Of a stretch of 64,000 nucleotides of DNA, positions 32,271 through 41,325 are shown piece after piece. Where the stretch lies: positions 806,001 through 870,000 of the forward strand of contig NZ_QOVJ01000001.1 in NCBI RefSeq assembly GCF_004104055.1. Reading direction: 5' to 3'. Both the position numbers and the translations under genes were made by a program. A model generated the notes under the pieces. That model was not told the DNA's origin, did no database searches, and saw only the letters and a list, made by a program, of their open reading frames with translations. The stretch is from Leeuwenhoekiella aestuarii (GTDB lineage Bacteria; Bacteroidota; Bacteroidia; Flavobacteriales; Flavobacteriaceae). Numbering within the stretch: position 1 is the first letter of the stretch; every line of letters starts with the position of its first letter.

Positions 32271-34016
32271 ATGAAGATGAAGTTAAAATTTTTGCTGATT
32301 GTCTTTTTTGCAGGCTTCTCTGCATACTCACAGGTAGAGTTTGATGCCGTGGTGAGTAAAGAAACATTGGGTGTTAATGAGCGCCTGCGTGTAGACTTTG
32401 AGATGAATAAAGATGGGGATAATTTTAGACCTCCCAGCTTTCAGGGATTTACAGTGGTAGGTGGTCCTAATCAGTCAATCAGCAAGCAATGGATTAATGG
32501 GAAAGCAAGTTTTTCAAAAACATTCTCCTATTTTTTACAACCCAAAGCCACCGGAAAATTAAAAATAGGTCAGGCAGAGATAGAAATAGAAGGTACGGTT
32601 TACAAAACCATACCCATAGAGATCAATGTTACGGGTGCTGTAGATTTGCAGAAAGATCCTAACGATCCTCAAGTTGCCGCAACTGAAAATGTGCATTTGG
32701 TTGCTGAGGTTTCCAAATCTGATCCTTATTTGAACGAAGCTTTTACAGTGGTCTATAAGCTCTATGTTTCTCGTGAAACAGCTGTAAACGGCTGGAATGA
32801 GCTTGACGCACCTAAGTTTGCAGACTTTTGGAGTCAGAGTATAGATGAGAAACAATTTAAGGTTTATGATGGTTCGTTTAATGGGAAACCCTATCGCTAT
32901 GTGATCCTGAGAAGAACGTTGCTCTATCCACAGAAAACAGGAGAATTAACTATTGAACCGCTCGCTTTAAATATTAATGTGGAAGCACCAACTAATCGTA
33001 GAGATATCTTTGGGATGCGCATTACCAGACCGGCAAAAATTACTGTAACTGCTCCTACTCGCAAAGTCAATGTAAAAAGCCTGCCCGAAGATGGTAAACC
33101 TGAAAGTTTTACAGGTGCTGTAGGTAGTTTTGATTTTGATGTAACTGCCAGCAAAACTAAACTGGATGCACAAGAAGCGCTTGATTTAACTTTAACAGCT
33201 AAAGGAAACGGGAATCTTAAGTTGTTCACCTTACCAAAACCAAAATTACCAAGTTCACTAGAAGTTTATGAGCCTGAGAATGATCAGGATGTTCGGGTTT
33301 CTCTGAATGGTATGGCAGGTTCAAATTCTGCACGATACACCATTGTTCCGCAACAAAAAGGAAATTATCCTATTCCGCCGATACGTTTTTCTTATTTTGA
33401 TCCTTCTACAGAGCAATACAAGACATTGAGCAGTGATGAAATTATAATTGATGTAGAGAACGGCCCTGAAGTTTTAGCTTCAAACGATGATAACAAAGTA
33501 CCTGTTAAAGCTGTAAATCAATTCAATTATATAAAGTCTGATGCTAATCTGGTTGCTCAGAATAAGGATTCTTTTTTTGCGAGTACAACATTCTGGGGTA
33601 TGCTGGCAACACCAGTTATTTTAATTCCGTTAGCGATTTTATTTGGAAATAAACGCAGAGCATATCAAAATGATGTAAAAGGGAACAGACTGCGTAAGGC
33701 AGATAAACTGGCTCGTAAATATCTGGGAGATGCCAAGAAAAGTCTGGGAGATCAGACCGCTTTCTATCTCGCCCTTGAAAAGTGTCTGCATAATTTCTTA
33801 AAAGCTCGTCTCAATATACAGACTAGTGATATGAGTAAAGAGCGTATAAGTAAGTTGCTTCAAGAACGTGGTGCTACGGTTGAAACTACTGCAGATTTCC
33901 TGAAGCTTTTAGAAAGCTGCGAGTTTGCACGATATACACCATCAAGCAGTGATGCGATGCAACACGATTATGAGCAGGCTTCCCGTGTAATTTCTGAAAT
34001 AGATAAACAGTTATGA
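32271..34016 (+). CDS. batD: Aerotolerance protein BatD (oxygen tolerance family)
   Basis: 581 aa from the ATG at 32271 (MKMKLKFLLIVFFAGFSAYS), which gives a clean signal peptide; a longer reading back into batC is unlikely. The extracytoplasmic part consists of repeated Ig-like domains with the BatD signatures RPPSFQGFTVVGGPNQS, VILRRTLLYPQKTGELTIEP and YTIVPQQKGNYPIPPI. One TM helix (FWGMLATPVILIPLAILFG) is followed by a cytoplasmic helical tail ending SRVISEIDKQL. The stop codon overlaps the batE start (ATGA). Confidence 0.92.
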   Translation: MKMKLKFLLIVFFAGFSAYSQVEFDAVVSKETLGVNERLRVDFEMNKDGDNFRPPSFQGFTVVGGPNQSISKQWINGKASFSKTFSYFLQPKATGKLKIGQAEIEIEGTVYKTIPIEINVTGAVDLQKDPNDPQVAATENVHLVAEVSKSDPYLNEAFTVVYKLYVSRETAVNGWNELDAPKFADFWSQSIDEKQFKVYDGSFNGKPYRYVILRRTLLYPQKTGELTIEPLALNINVEAPTNRRDIFGMRITRPAKITVTAPTRKVNVKSLPEDGKPESFTGAVGSFDFDVTASKTKLDAQEALDLTLTAKGNGNLKLFTLPKPKLPSSLEVYEPENDQDVRVSLNGMAGSNSARYTIVPQQKGNYPIPPIRFSYFDPSTEQYKTLSSDEIIIDVENGPEVLASNDDNKVPVKAVNQFNYIKSDANLVAQNKDSFFASTTFWGMLATPVILIPLAILFGNKRRAYQNDVKGNRLRKADKLARKYLGDAKKSLGDQTAFYLALEKCLHNFLKARLNIQTSDMSKERISKLLQERGATVETTADFLKLLESCEFARYTPSSSDAMQHDYEQASRVISEIDKQL

Positions 34017-34795
34017 AAACACAGGGTTTAATGTCGAGATATAGCAATATTTTAGTTGCGCTTGTTGTAGTGCTATGTGTTTTTTCAGCAAGTGCTCAGA
34101 CTGCGCAACAATTGTTTGAGACTGGTAATTCACAATATGCGCAGAATAATTATGAAGAGGCAATTAAGAATTATGAGCAGGTTTTAGATGCCGGTTATGA
34201 GTCTGCAGAAGTGTATTATAATCTGGCAAATGCCAATTATAAGCTCAATAGGATTGCACCTAGCGTTTATAATTATGAAAAAGCATTAGCACTAAAGCCT
34301 AACGATAAAGAGATTAAAAACAATCTTCAATTCGCTCAGAATATGACGGTTGATGCAATAACACCTTTACCTGAAAACACGTTTAAAAAATGGTGGAATC
34401 AACTCTTAAATTTGTTTACACTTGACGGTTGGGCACTTGTTACAGTAGTTTTAATTGTGTTGTTTACTCTTAGTTTTCTTGTGTATTACTTTGGAAGCAA
34501 AACAGTTTTAAAACGCTCTTTTTTTACCATTGCTTTCGTTTCTTTAGGTTTAGGATTACTCAGTCTGACTTTAGCATTTCAGGCACGATCTAATGAAAAA
34601 AACAAGCGCTTTGCTGTCGTTTTTTCACCAGAAGCAGAAATAAAAAATGCGCCTAATATGGGTAGTGAAGAAGTGTTTGTTTTGCATGAAGGCACTAAGG
34701 TGCGTGTTATTGAAGAACAAGGAGACTGGCAATTAATACGTCTTGCAGATGGTCAAGAAGGTTGGATACCTAAAACTTATATAAAGCTGCTGTAA
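34013..34795 (+). CDS. batE: Aerotolerance protein BatE, TPR plus SH3 domain
   Basis: 260 aa. A signal peptide (ending SASAQ) is followed by TPR repeats (AQQLFETGNSQYAQNNYEEA, AEVYYNLANANYKLNRIAPS) and two TM helices (about 142-163 and 170-192). A C-terminal bacterial SH3 domain (EVFVLHEGTKVRVIEEQGDW, then GWIPKTYIKLL) completes the protein. Last gene of the Bat operon; the ATG overlaps the batD stop by 4 bp. No clear terminator follows. Confidence 0.9.
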   Translation: MKTQGLMSRYSNILVALVVVLCVFSASAQTAQQLFETGNSQYAQNNYEEAIKNYEQVLDAGYESAEVYYNLANANYKLNRIAPSVYNYEKALALKPNDKEIKNNLQFAQNMTVDAITPLPENTFKKWWNQLLNLFTLDGWALVTVVLIVLFTLSFLVYYFGSKTVLKRSFFTIAFVSLGLGLLSLTLAFQARSNEKNKRFAVVFSPEAEIKNAPNMGSEEVFVLHEGTKVRVIEEQGDWQLIRLADGQEGWIPKTYIKLL

Positions 34796-34994
34796 ATAAT
34801 CTAGGTAAACACAGTATCTTGGCTTTAGTCAAATGTTTTACTCTATAGTGGAGATGTAAATGCCCAAGATTGTTTCTAAGTCAAAAGTTATATCCTTTTC
34901 AGGTCTTGTTGACTCGAGCTAATTATTTTTTTAAATTAAGGTTTTTTTAACTTTTCTTTTATAGATTTACGAATAACAAGCTATAATTCAGGTT

Positions 34995-35285
34995 TTGATT
35001 AGTAAATCGTATTTTTTTATAATAATATTTGTGTCTTTTTTAGTCACGCCTTTTGTTGTATCTATTTTGCAACAGGATGACTATGACTACGCGCTTACAA
35101 TTTCAGAAGAAGAAAAAAGCGCAGACGGAACCTATGATTTTGAAAAAGATCTAAAGGTAAAACAAGACTTTGTAGTTTACTACTATGAGCAATCTGAGCG
35201 ATTTTTGCAACCCACTTTCTATCAAGGATTTTTATTAAGCAGCGGTTATCTTGACCCTGTCTTCCCTCCTCCTAAAAGTATTTAA
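34995..35285 (+). CDS. Small exported/membrane protein of unknown function
   Basis: 96 aa if it starts at TTG 34995; no ATG is available. The N-terminus is a hydrophobic segment (YFFIIIFVSFLVTPFVVSIL) that could be a signal peptide or anchor. It is followed by an acidic segment and an aromatic end (RFLQPTFYQGFLLSSGYLD). It stands alone between batE and the carbonic anhydrase. The hydrophobic start argues for a real gene; the TTG start and short length lower confidence. Confidence 0.5.
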   Translation: MISKSYFFIIIFVSFLVTPFVVSILQQDDYDYALTISEEEKSADGTYDFEKDLKVKQDFVVYYYEQSERFLQPTFYQGFLLSSGYLDPVFPPPKSI

Positions 35286-35398
35286 TTTTTATTTTAGCGA
35301 CTTATTAATAGATTGTCATTGAAGTTATTCATAGTTTCAATAGCTAAAGCGCATATCAGCGTTTTATAATTCTTATTTATAACCAAAAAACAAATAGC

Positions 35399-36028
35399 AT
35401 GGATATTAAGAAAATATTCGAGAACAACAAGGAGTGGGTTCAGGAACGTTTAGATATTGAGCCTGAATATTTTAAAAAATTATCTCAGGGGCAATCTCCT
35501 GAGATCCTTTATATAGGGTGTAGCGATAGCCGCGTTTCTTCTGAAGAGTTAATGGGCGTAGGTCCCGGAGATGTTTTTGTACATAGAAATATTGCTAATA
35601 TGGTACCTAACACAGATCTAAACTCGATGTCTGTAATCAATTATGCTGTAGAGCATCTAGAGGTTAAACACGTGGTGGTTTGTGGTCATTATTACTGTGG
35701 AGGTGTAAAAGCAGCTATGCAGTCTGCTGATCTCGGGCTTTTAAACCCGTGGTTAAGAAATATCAGAGATGTTTACCGTATTCACAAAGATGAATTGAGC
35801 CTTATTGAAGATGAAGAAGAGCGCTATAAAAAATTTGTAGAGCTTAATGTGCAGGAGCAGTGTGTAAATGTGATTAAAACTGCCGATGTACAAAAGGCGA
35901 TTCGCAATAGAAACCTTACGGTTCACGGATGGGTATTTGACATCCACTCTGGGAAATTGATCGACCTTAAAATTGACTTTGATGCAATTCTCGAGAACAT
36001 CATGGAAATTTATCGATTAGACGAATAA
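35399..36028 (+). CDS. Beta-class carbonic anhydrase
   Basis: 209 aa. Zinc ligands are seen in CSDSRVSSEE (Cys plus the Asp-Arg dyad) and in HYYCGG (His and Cys), with VHRNIANMV between them. This is the beta class; it interconverts CO2 and bicarbonate in the cytoplasm. The SulP transporter gene starts 150 bp downstream on the same strand with a probable terminator between, so the two are adjacent but perhaps separately transcribed. A bicarbonate-supply role for the pair is inferred. Confidence 0.95.
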   Translation: MDIKKIFENNKEWVQERLDIEPEYFKKLSQGQSPEILYIGCSDSRVSSEELMGVGPGDVFVHRNIANMVPNTDLNSMSVINYAVEHLEVKHVVVCGHYYCGGVKAAMQSADLGLLNPWLRNIRDVYRIHKDELSLIEDEEERYKKFVELNVQEQCVNVIKTADVQKAIRNRNLTVHGWVFDIHSGKLIDLKIDFDAILENIMEIYRLDE

Positions 36029-36040
36029 AGAAACGTATTG

Positions 36041-36077
36041 ATCCAGAGTAGTAGTTAGCTGCTCTGGATTCTTTATT
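36041..36077 (+). terminator. Probable terminator after carbonic anhydrase
   Basis: ATCCAGAG (36041-36048) pairs with CTCTGGAT (36062-36069), followed by TCTTTATTT. The loop is 13 nt and partly self-complementary. Confidence 0.6.
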
Positions 36078-36178
36078 TAAAAGTTGGATATACTTGACAG
36101 AATTGTACTCTTCATAAGTTGTAATGATCTTAATATTTACAGTATTGAAAAAAAACTAACAAATTAAAAATTAAAACT

Positions 36179-37777
36179 ATGTTTAAACATTTAAAGAGCG
36201 ACTTGCCATCTAGTATTGTTGTATTTTTCGTAGCACTACCGCTGTGTTTAGGTATAGCACTTGCAAGTGGAGCACCATTATTTTCAGGTCTTATTGCAGG
36301 TATTGTAGGTGGTATCGTAGTAGGAGCTTTAAGTGGATCTAGTTTAGGAGTAAGTGGACCTGCTGCGGGTCTTTCCGCAATCGTTTTAGTGGCGATTTCA
36401 AGTCTGGGAGGTTATGAGAATCTTTTAGTAGCTGTTGTTTTAGGTGGAGTAATTCAGTTGCTATTTGGAGTTCTTAAAGCAGGGATTATTGGATATTATT
36501 TTCCTTCTTCAGTAATTAAAGGAATGCTTACTGGTATAGGTATCATTATTATTTTAAAGCAAATCCCTCACTTTTTTGGGTATGATGCAGACCCTGTGGG
36601 TGATTTAGCATTTGCTCAGGTTGATGGTAGGAATACATTTACTGAAATAGCCAGAGTCTTTGATGGTATCAGTCTTGGGGCAACTTTAATTGCAATTATA
36701 GGAATGGCAATTCTGGTTCTATGGGAAGCAGTTTTAGGTAATAAAGGGAAGGTTTTTAAGTTAGTGCAGGGACCTTTAGTCGCTGTCGTTCTGGGTATAT
36801 TATATTTTGTCTTTACTCAGGATTCTGAAACTTGGGGTATTTCAAAAGAACATCTCGTTAAAGTGCCTGTTCCAGATGACTTTAATTCATTTATAGGTCA
36901 ATTTACATTTCCTAATTTTAAAGTTATAGGGGAGCCACAAATCTGGATAACAGCTTTTACAATTGCATTAGTTGCGAGCTTAGAAACACTTCTATGTGTT
37001 GAAGCAACAGATAAGTTAGACCCTAAGAAGCGAACAACACCTACCAATCGCGAACTTTTTGCACAGGGAGCTGGTAATATTATTTCAGGAATGATAGGAG
37101 GTTTACCGGTTACTCAGGTAATTGTGCGCAGTTCGGCTAATATTCAGTCAGGAGGACAAACCAAAATGTCTGCGATCATTCACGGCTTTTTATTGCTCAT
37201 ATCTGTGATTCTTATTCCCAATGTTTTAAACCTGATCCCCTTGTCTGTATTGGCAGCTGTGCTCTTACTTGTAGGGTATAAGTTGGCAAAACCAGCAACA
37301 TTTAAACGCATGTGGGATTTAGGGTGGAAACAATTTTTACCTTTTATAATTACAATAGTGGGGATTGTTTTTACCGATTTACTTATAGGAATCAGTCTGG
37401 GGCTTGCAGTAGGGATTGTTGTGATACTTATAAAGAATTATCAGAATTCTCATTTTTTACATATTAGAAAAGAGGAAAAAACAGGTCAAGAAGTAGTAAA
37501 AATGACTTTAGCAGAAGAGGTAAGCTTTATTAATAAAGGTGCTATTTTAAAAGAATTAAATAAGTTGGGTGATGACTCATTCCTTGAAATAGATGTGCGT
37601 AAAACGCGCTATTTAGATCATGATATTATTGAAATTCTTGATGACTTTGGGTATAAAGCAAACGATAAAAATATTGATGTGAAAATAATTTCAGAACGTG
37701 GAATTATTGAAAACCCTAAAGATTATGAGATGTTTTTCAATCAAGAAAAAAAAGAGAATTTAAAAGTTACTAGATAA
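36179..37777 (+). CDS. SulP-family inorganic anion transporter (probable bicarbonate importer)
   Basis: 532-aa membrane protein with about 11-12 TM segments, starting LPSSIVVFFVALPLCLGIAL and with the SulP core GSSLGVSGPAAGLSAIVL. Also visible are VASLETLLCVEATDKLDPKK and GGLPVTQVIVRSSANI. A C-terminal STAS-like domain (about 450-520: GDDSFLEIDVRKTRYLDHDI) is present. SulP transporters move sulfate, bicarbonate or other anions. The neighbouring carbonic anhydrase points to bicarbonate, as proposed for marine Flavobacteria, but substrate is not proved by sequence. Confidence 0.92.
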   Translation: MFKHLKSDLPSSIVVFFVALPLCLGIALASGAPLFSGLIAGIVGGIVVGALSGSSLGVSGPAAGLSAIVLVAISSLGGYENLLVAVVLGGVIQLLFGVLKAGIIGYYFPSSVIKGMLTGIGIIIILKQIPHFFGYDADPVGDLAFAQVDGRNTFTEIARVFDGISLGATLIAIIGMAILVLWEAVLGNKGKVFKLVQGPLVAVVLGILYFVFTQDSETWGISKEHLVKVPVPDDFNSFIGQFTFPNFKVIGEPQIWITAFTIALVASLETLLCVEATDKLDPKKRTTPTNRELFAQGAGNIISGMIGGLPVTQVIVRSSANIQSGGQTKMSAIIHGFLLLISVILIPNVLNLIPLSVLAAVLLLVGYKLAKPATFKRMWDLGWKQFLPFIITIVGIVFTDLLIGISLGLAVGIVVILIKNYQNSHFLHIRKEEKTGQEVVKMTLAEEVSFINKGAILKELNKLGDDSFLEIDVRKTRYLDHDIIEILDDFGYKANDKNIDVKIISERGIIENPKDYEMFFNQEKKENLKVTR

Positions 37778-37787
37778 AACCTATATT

Positions 37788-37822
37788 AAAAATCCCTGAA
37801 CAATTCTTTTTGGGGTTTTTAG
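37788..37822. terminator. Possible bidirectional terminator
   Basis: AAAAATCCC and GGGGTTTTT flank a 15-nt loop, with one T-G wobble. It lies between the convergent SulP and CvpA genes. Weak. Confidence 0.45.
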
Positions 37823-37824
37823 TT

Positions 37825-38370
37825 TTAGGCAGATTGAAGCTCTAAGGAATTATTTTCATCTTGATCATTCCTGTCTCTAAACTCATCGACTTCCTTTAAA
37901 ATACTGGGAAGAAATAAAGGGCCTAAGGGTTCTATGGTTTTATAGAGAACAGATTGTTCTCTTGTCTCTTTATCTATAATATTTAAAGTGTTTGTCATTG
38001 CAGCAAGAAACATAAGGATCACACTAAGAATAAAGGCCGTTTTAAGAAGTCCAAAGACTGCGCCCAGAATTTTATTTACGATACCCAGCATAGCAAATGA
38101 AGCCACTTGCGTAAGCACTTTCCCAGCTAAAGTGATCACAAAAACAATAATGATAAATGTTATGGCAAAGGCAGCGAGATTTATGGTTTGTTCACCCCAG
38201 CTTACTTTTTCATTTAAAAATTCTACAGCATAATATGAGAAATGAATAGCACCATACACTCCTAAAATTAAGGCAATAAGTGAAGCTACTTCAATTAGCA
38301 ATCCATTTTTTAGACCTTTAAAGAGCCCAAAAATCAGTAAAATTCCGATTACGATATCTAGATAATTCAT
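37825..38370 (-). CDS. CvpA family membrane protein
   Basis: 181 aa with four TM helices (about 5-25, 28-47, 65-88, 100-125). The start MNYLDIVIGILLIFGLFKGL is the typical CvpA family beginning. E. coli CvpA is linked to colicin V production and envelope stress; in Bacteroidota the function is unknown. The C-terminal tail is charged and soluble (VDEFRDRNDQDENNS). Monocistronic. Confidence 0.88.
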   Translation of the reverse strand: MNYLDIVIGILLIFGLFKGLKNGLLIEVASLIALILGVYGAIHFSYYAVEFLNEKVSWGEQTINLAAFAITFIIIVFVITLAGKVLTQVASFAMLGIVNKILGAVFGLLKTAFILSVILMFLAAMTNTLNIIDKETREQSVLYKTIEPLGPLFLPSILKEVDEFRDRNDQDENNSLELQSA

Positions 38371-38507
38371 AGGTTAAAGATACTATTTTGCCCAATATAC
38401 CCTCTTGTTGTGCTGAGATCAAAAGGAGTATGCTTAATCATTAGTTAAATTATAAAGGTTTATTGATTAGTAAACTTACGTGTGGTATTAGATTGTAGCT
38501 TCTTACC

Positions 38508-38515
38508 TATATTTG
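38508..38515 (+). promoter_or_regulatory. -7 promoter element immediately before the 118-aa gene
   Basis: TATATTTG matches TAnnTTTG exactly and ends 4 bp before the ATG at 38520. The transcript would begin at or near the start codon (leaderless). No convincing -33 TTG at normal spacing. Confidence 0.5.
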
Positions 38516-38519
38516 CGGC

Positions 38520-38876
38520 ATGGCAAGAGATGAACAATTAAAAGAGCGGTGGGACCAGATCGTGAGTAAACTTTCTGACCGTTTTGCAGATGGAGAACAA
38601 TTAGATCTGGATGCTATTATTTACTTAATTGGTGTTCAGGAGTTGGGTAAACCGGGAATGCGCTTTAAAAAAGACGATAAACTCAATCTGATGCATATAG
38701 CAATATGCAGATTATTAGAGCCTTTTGGGTTTTATAAGTTTGATTTTCAAGATGAAGATGGATGGCCTCATTATGAAATGCTAGAAGCTTTACCGCCTTT
38801 AAAGGCCGGTGAACAGACTTTGTTGATGAAAGAAGCAATAGTTCAATATTTTGTTGAAAAAGAACTCGTGCATTAA
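38520..38876 (+). CDS. Conserved hypothetical soluble protein
   Basis: 118 aa, no signal or TM segment. It begins MARDEQLKERWDQIVSKLSD and has a central DLDAIIYLIGVQELGKPG, then MHIAICRLLEPFGFYKFDF and ends KEAIVQYFVEKELVH. I recall similar short proteins in other Flavobacteriaceae but no assigned function. It lies 31 bp before a membrane-protein gene and could form a small operon with it and pheS. Confidence 0.7.
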   Translation: MARDEQLKERWDQIVSKLSDRFADGEQLDLDAIIYLIGVQELGKPGMRFKKDDKLNLMHIAICRLLEPFGFYKFDFQDEDGWPHYEMLEALPPLKAGEQTLLMKEAIVQYFVEKELVH

Positions 38877-38907
38877 AAGAATTGAATAAAATGAGTTTGT
38901 CTAAACC

Positions 38908-39603
38908 ATGCTACTAGCCCTGCTACAGGAAGTTTTTCCTAACGATACCGGCCCTATTTACAAAGAGACAATTACTGGCAGATTTCCTGTTGAACCGTTC
39001 AACACGTATAGTAATCTTATTTTTTTGTTTATTGTAATTTACTTTGTTATAAAAATTTACAAAAAGCCAAGAAATCAGTGGTTTTTAATGATTGCTTTGC
39101 CTTTTATATTTATAGGCTATGTGGGCGGAACTTTGTATCATGGTTTGCGCAATGAAGAAGCCTGGTTGCTTTTAGACTGGGTGCCCATTCGCGGACTCAG
39201 TTTTGCAGCAGTGCTGTATTTTATTTTTAAATGGAAAAAAACCTGGGGAAAACGCCTCATTTTTATTAGTACAATTGGTGCTGCATTCATCGGTTTGCGG
39301 TATTTACCGCTTCCAGTTAAATTAGAGCACAACATAGGTTATCTCATAAGCGCGTTAAGCATTTTGATTCCTGTCATTGGATATTTAATAAAAACAAATG
39401 GACGACACCTTAGGCCGGTGGTAACAGCATTTGTGATTTTTGGTCTAGCAGTTTTATTTCGTTTTTTAGATAAACGGCTGGATTTTGAATTTTTCTGGAT
39501 GGGAACCCACTGGCTTTGGCATCTACTAGGTGGTACGGCAGTATTCTTTATCCTGCAATATATTTACCGGGACAATAAAGCCGAAGCCGTTGATATTTCC
39601 TAA
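38908..39603 (+). CDS. Seven-TM membrane protein, CREST/ceramidase-like
   Basis: 231 aa with about seven TM helices. The polar residues inside the helices form the pattern of the CREST hydrolase superfamily (alkaline ceramidases, Per1, PAQR): EPFNTYSNLIFL with a Ser, GGTLYHG with a His, LLLDWVP with an Asp, and HWLWHLLGG with a pair of His three apart. In that superfamily Ser, Asp and three His bind zinc and hydrolyse lipid amides. This identification rests on motif pattern only. Bacteroidota make sphingolipids, so a lipid amidase is plausible, but the substrate is unknown. Confidence 0.7.
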   Translation: MLLALLQEVFPNDTGPIYKETITGRFPVEPFNTYSNLIFLFIVIYFVIKIYKKPRNQWFLMIALPFIFIGYVGGTLYHGLRNEEAWLLLDWVPIRGLSFAAVLYFIFKWKKTWGKRLIFISTIGAAFIGLRYLPLPVKLEHNIGYLISALSILIPVIGYLIKTNGRHLRPVVTAFVIFGLAVLFRFLDKRLDFEFFWMGTHWLWHLLGGTAVFFILQYIYRDNKAEAVDIS

Positions 39604-39706
39604 ATTTGTGACTTCTAAAATTGCGTAAAGAACACTTTTGTAGAAGCTGTTTATAATGCAAAAATTATCGCAGATTAAAACCCAAAAATGGGATTGAAGA
39701 AGAATT

Positions 39707-40723
39707 ATGTTAGATAAAATAAAAGAATTAATTGCCGAAGCAGAGGCTTTTACTACAACCTCACTTGAAGAAGCGGAAGCTTTTAGAATTAAATTTTTAG
39801 GAAAAAAAGGACTGTTTAATCAGTATTTTTCAGAATTCAAAAACATCCCTAACGAGCAGAAGAAAGAGTTTGGGCAAACAATGAACACCCTTAAAACTGT
39901 GGTTCAAGATAAAGTAGATGCGCTTAAGGCAAGTCTAGAATCAGCAGAAGAAAAAGGTACTTATGGTGATTTGACCAGACCCGGTGATGCAATCACTTTA
40001 GGTTCTCGCCATCCTATCTCAATTGTAAAAAATCAGATTATTGATATCTTTTCAAGAATAGGTTTTAATGTTTCTGAAGGTCCGGAGATTGAAGATGACT
40101 GGCATAATTTTACCGCGTTGAATCTACCGGAATACCATCCGGCTCGTGATATGCAGGACACGTTTTTCATTCAGACAGATCCAGACGTTCTGTTGCGTAC
40201 ACATACCTCATCGGTACAAGTGCGGTATATGGAAGGAAACAAACCACCTATACGTACAATTTCTCCTGGTAGAGTTTTTCGTAACGAAGCTATTTCAGCG
40301 CGTTCACACTGCTTTTTTCATCAGGTAGAAGGTTTGTATATAGATAAAGATGTTTCATTTGCAGACCTTAAGCAAACACTTCAGCACTTTACTACAGAGA
40401 TGTTTGGTAAGAGTAAGATTCGCTTAAGACCTTCTTACTTTCCATTTACAGAACCTAGTGCAGAAGTTGATGTGTATTGGGGTCTGGAGACAGAAACCGA
40501 TTACCGAATGACAAAAGGAACCGGTTGGTTAGAAATTATGGGTTGTGGTATGGTAGATCCTAATGTATTAGAAAATTGTGGTATAGACTCTAAAGAATAC
40601 AGTGGCTTTGCATTTGGTATGGGGATAGATCGTATCGCTTTATTATTGCACCAAATATCAGATATACGCTTATTAAGCGAGAATGATTTGCGTTTCTTGA
40701 ACCAGTTTAAGAGTGCATTGTAA
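39707..40723 (+). CDS. pheS: Phenylalanine--tRNA ligase alpha subunit
   Basis: 338 aa. It has an N-terminal coiled coil ([20 protein letters not shown]) and class II synthetase motifs. These are [20 protein letters not shown] (motif 1 region), [24 protein letters not shown], motif 2 around [20 protein letters not shown] and motif 3 [15 protein letters not shown]. Length is normal. The beta subunit gene (pheT) is not in the window, so the two are split, as is common in Bacteroidota. A TAAATTTG -7 box overlaps the stop codon of the preceding gene (39601-39608). Confidence 0.97.
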   Translation: MLDKIKELIAEAEAFTTTSLEEAEAFRIKFLGKKGLFNQYFSEFKNIPNEQKKEFGQTMNTLKTVVQDKVDALKASLESAEEKGTYGDLTRPGDAITLGSRHPISIVKNQIIDIFSRIGFNVSEGPEIEDDWHNFTALNLPEYHPARDMQDTFFIQTDPDVLLRTHTSSVQVRYMEGNKPPIRTISPGRVFRNEAISARSHCFFHQVEGLYIDKDVSFADLKQTLQHFTTEMFGKSKIRLRPSYFPFTEPSAEVDVYWGLETETDYRMTKGTGWLEIMGCGMVDPNVLENCGIDSKEYSGFAFGMGIDRIALLLHQISDIRLLSENDLRFLNQFKSAL

Positions 40724-40759
40724 TATCTGATTCAATTCAGAAAGAAATAACTATTTGCT

Positions 40760-40927
40760 ATGAAAAAGTATATTGTAATTGCGATACTTCTTATCGCATT
40801 AGCTGGTGTTGCCTATTTGACTTTTGTCATAGCAGCAATTAAGATTGTTATAGGAAGCATTTTTTTGGGTATAATGGCGCTCGCGCTATTAGCCTTATGG
40901 ATTATGTGGAAGGTTAACGACGACTAA
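40760..40927 (+). CDS. Short two-TM membrane protein
   Basis: 55 aa, ATG at 40760 and stop at 40925-40927. It has two hydrophobic helices (KYIVIAILLIALAGVAYLTF and IFLGIMALALLALWIMW) with a charged end KVNDD. It sits 36 bp after pheS and 2 bp before the next gene, so it probably forms an operon with them. No homologue known to me. The absence of polar breaks and the tight spacing support it as real. Confidence 0.6.
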   Translation: MKKYIVIAILLIALAGVAYLTFVIAAIKIVIGSIFLGIMALALLALWIMWKVNDD

Positions 40928-40929
40928 CT

Positions 40930-41325
40930 ATGCGAAAAGACATCAACATTCCTGAGGTTAAAGACGTTTATGTTGCGGCAGTTAAAGAGTTTAATGAGAC
41001 GCATCGTACAGATGATTGGAATGCTTATATTATAAATGATTTAGAGCAGCCATTAGAACTTGTTCTTATCGTTTCTAATGGTTATAATGAGAAGAAGACA
41101 ACCAGCCAGATGCGACATAAATTGCAAGTTCTGCCTGCAAAGTCTTTTGCTAAAATTGAATTTATAGAAGATAGTGTTTTAGAGCTCACTAATGAATTTG
41201 CAGTCACCTATTTTCTAGACGGAAAAATGTTTGAAAAGAAATTCATTTTTCCTGGCGGAAGCATCAATGATAAAAACAAAGGTCCGGTGCCTTCTATGTT
41301 AAAAGAAGGAGTTTTAGCGAACTAA
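40930..41325 (+). CDS. Conserved hypothetical soluble protein
   Basis: 131 aa, no signal or TM segment. Features are the N-terminal MRKDINIPEVKDVYVAAVKE, the middle LEQPLELVLIVSNGYNEKKT and the end FIFPGGSINDKNKGPVPSML. The pattern suggests a small alpha/beta protein; I recognise no family. It lies directly behind the two-TM protein. Its 3' end overlaps the convergent gpsA gene by 4 bp. Confidence 0.7.
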   Translation: MRKDINIPEVKDVYVAAVKEFNETHRTDDWNAYIINDLEQPLELVLIVSNGYNEKKTTSQMRHKLQVLPAKSFAKIEFIEDSVLELTNEFAVTYFLDGKMFEKKFIFPGGSINDKNKGPVPSMLKEGVLAN

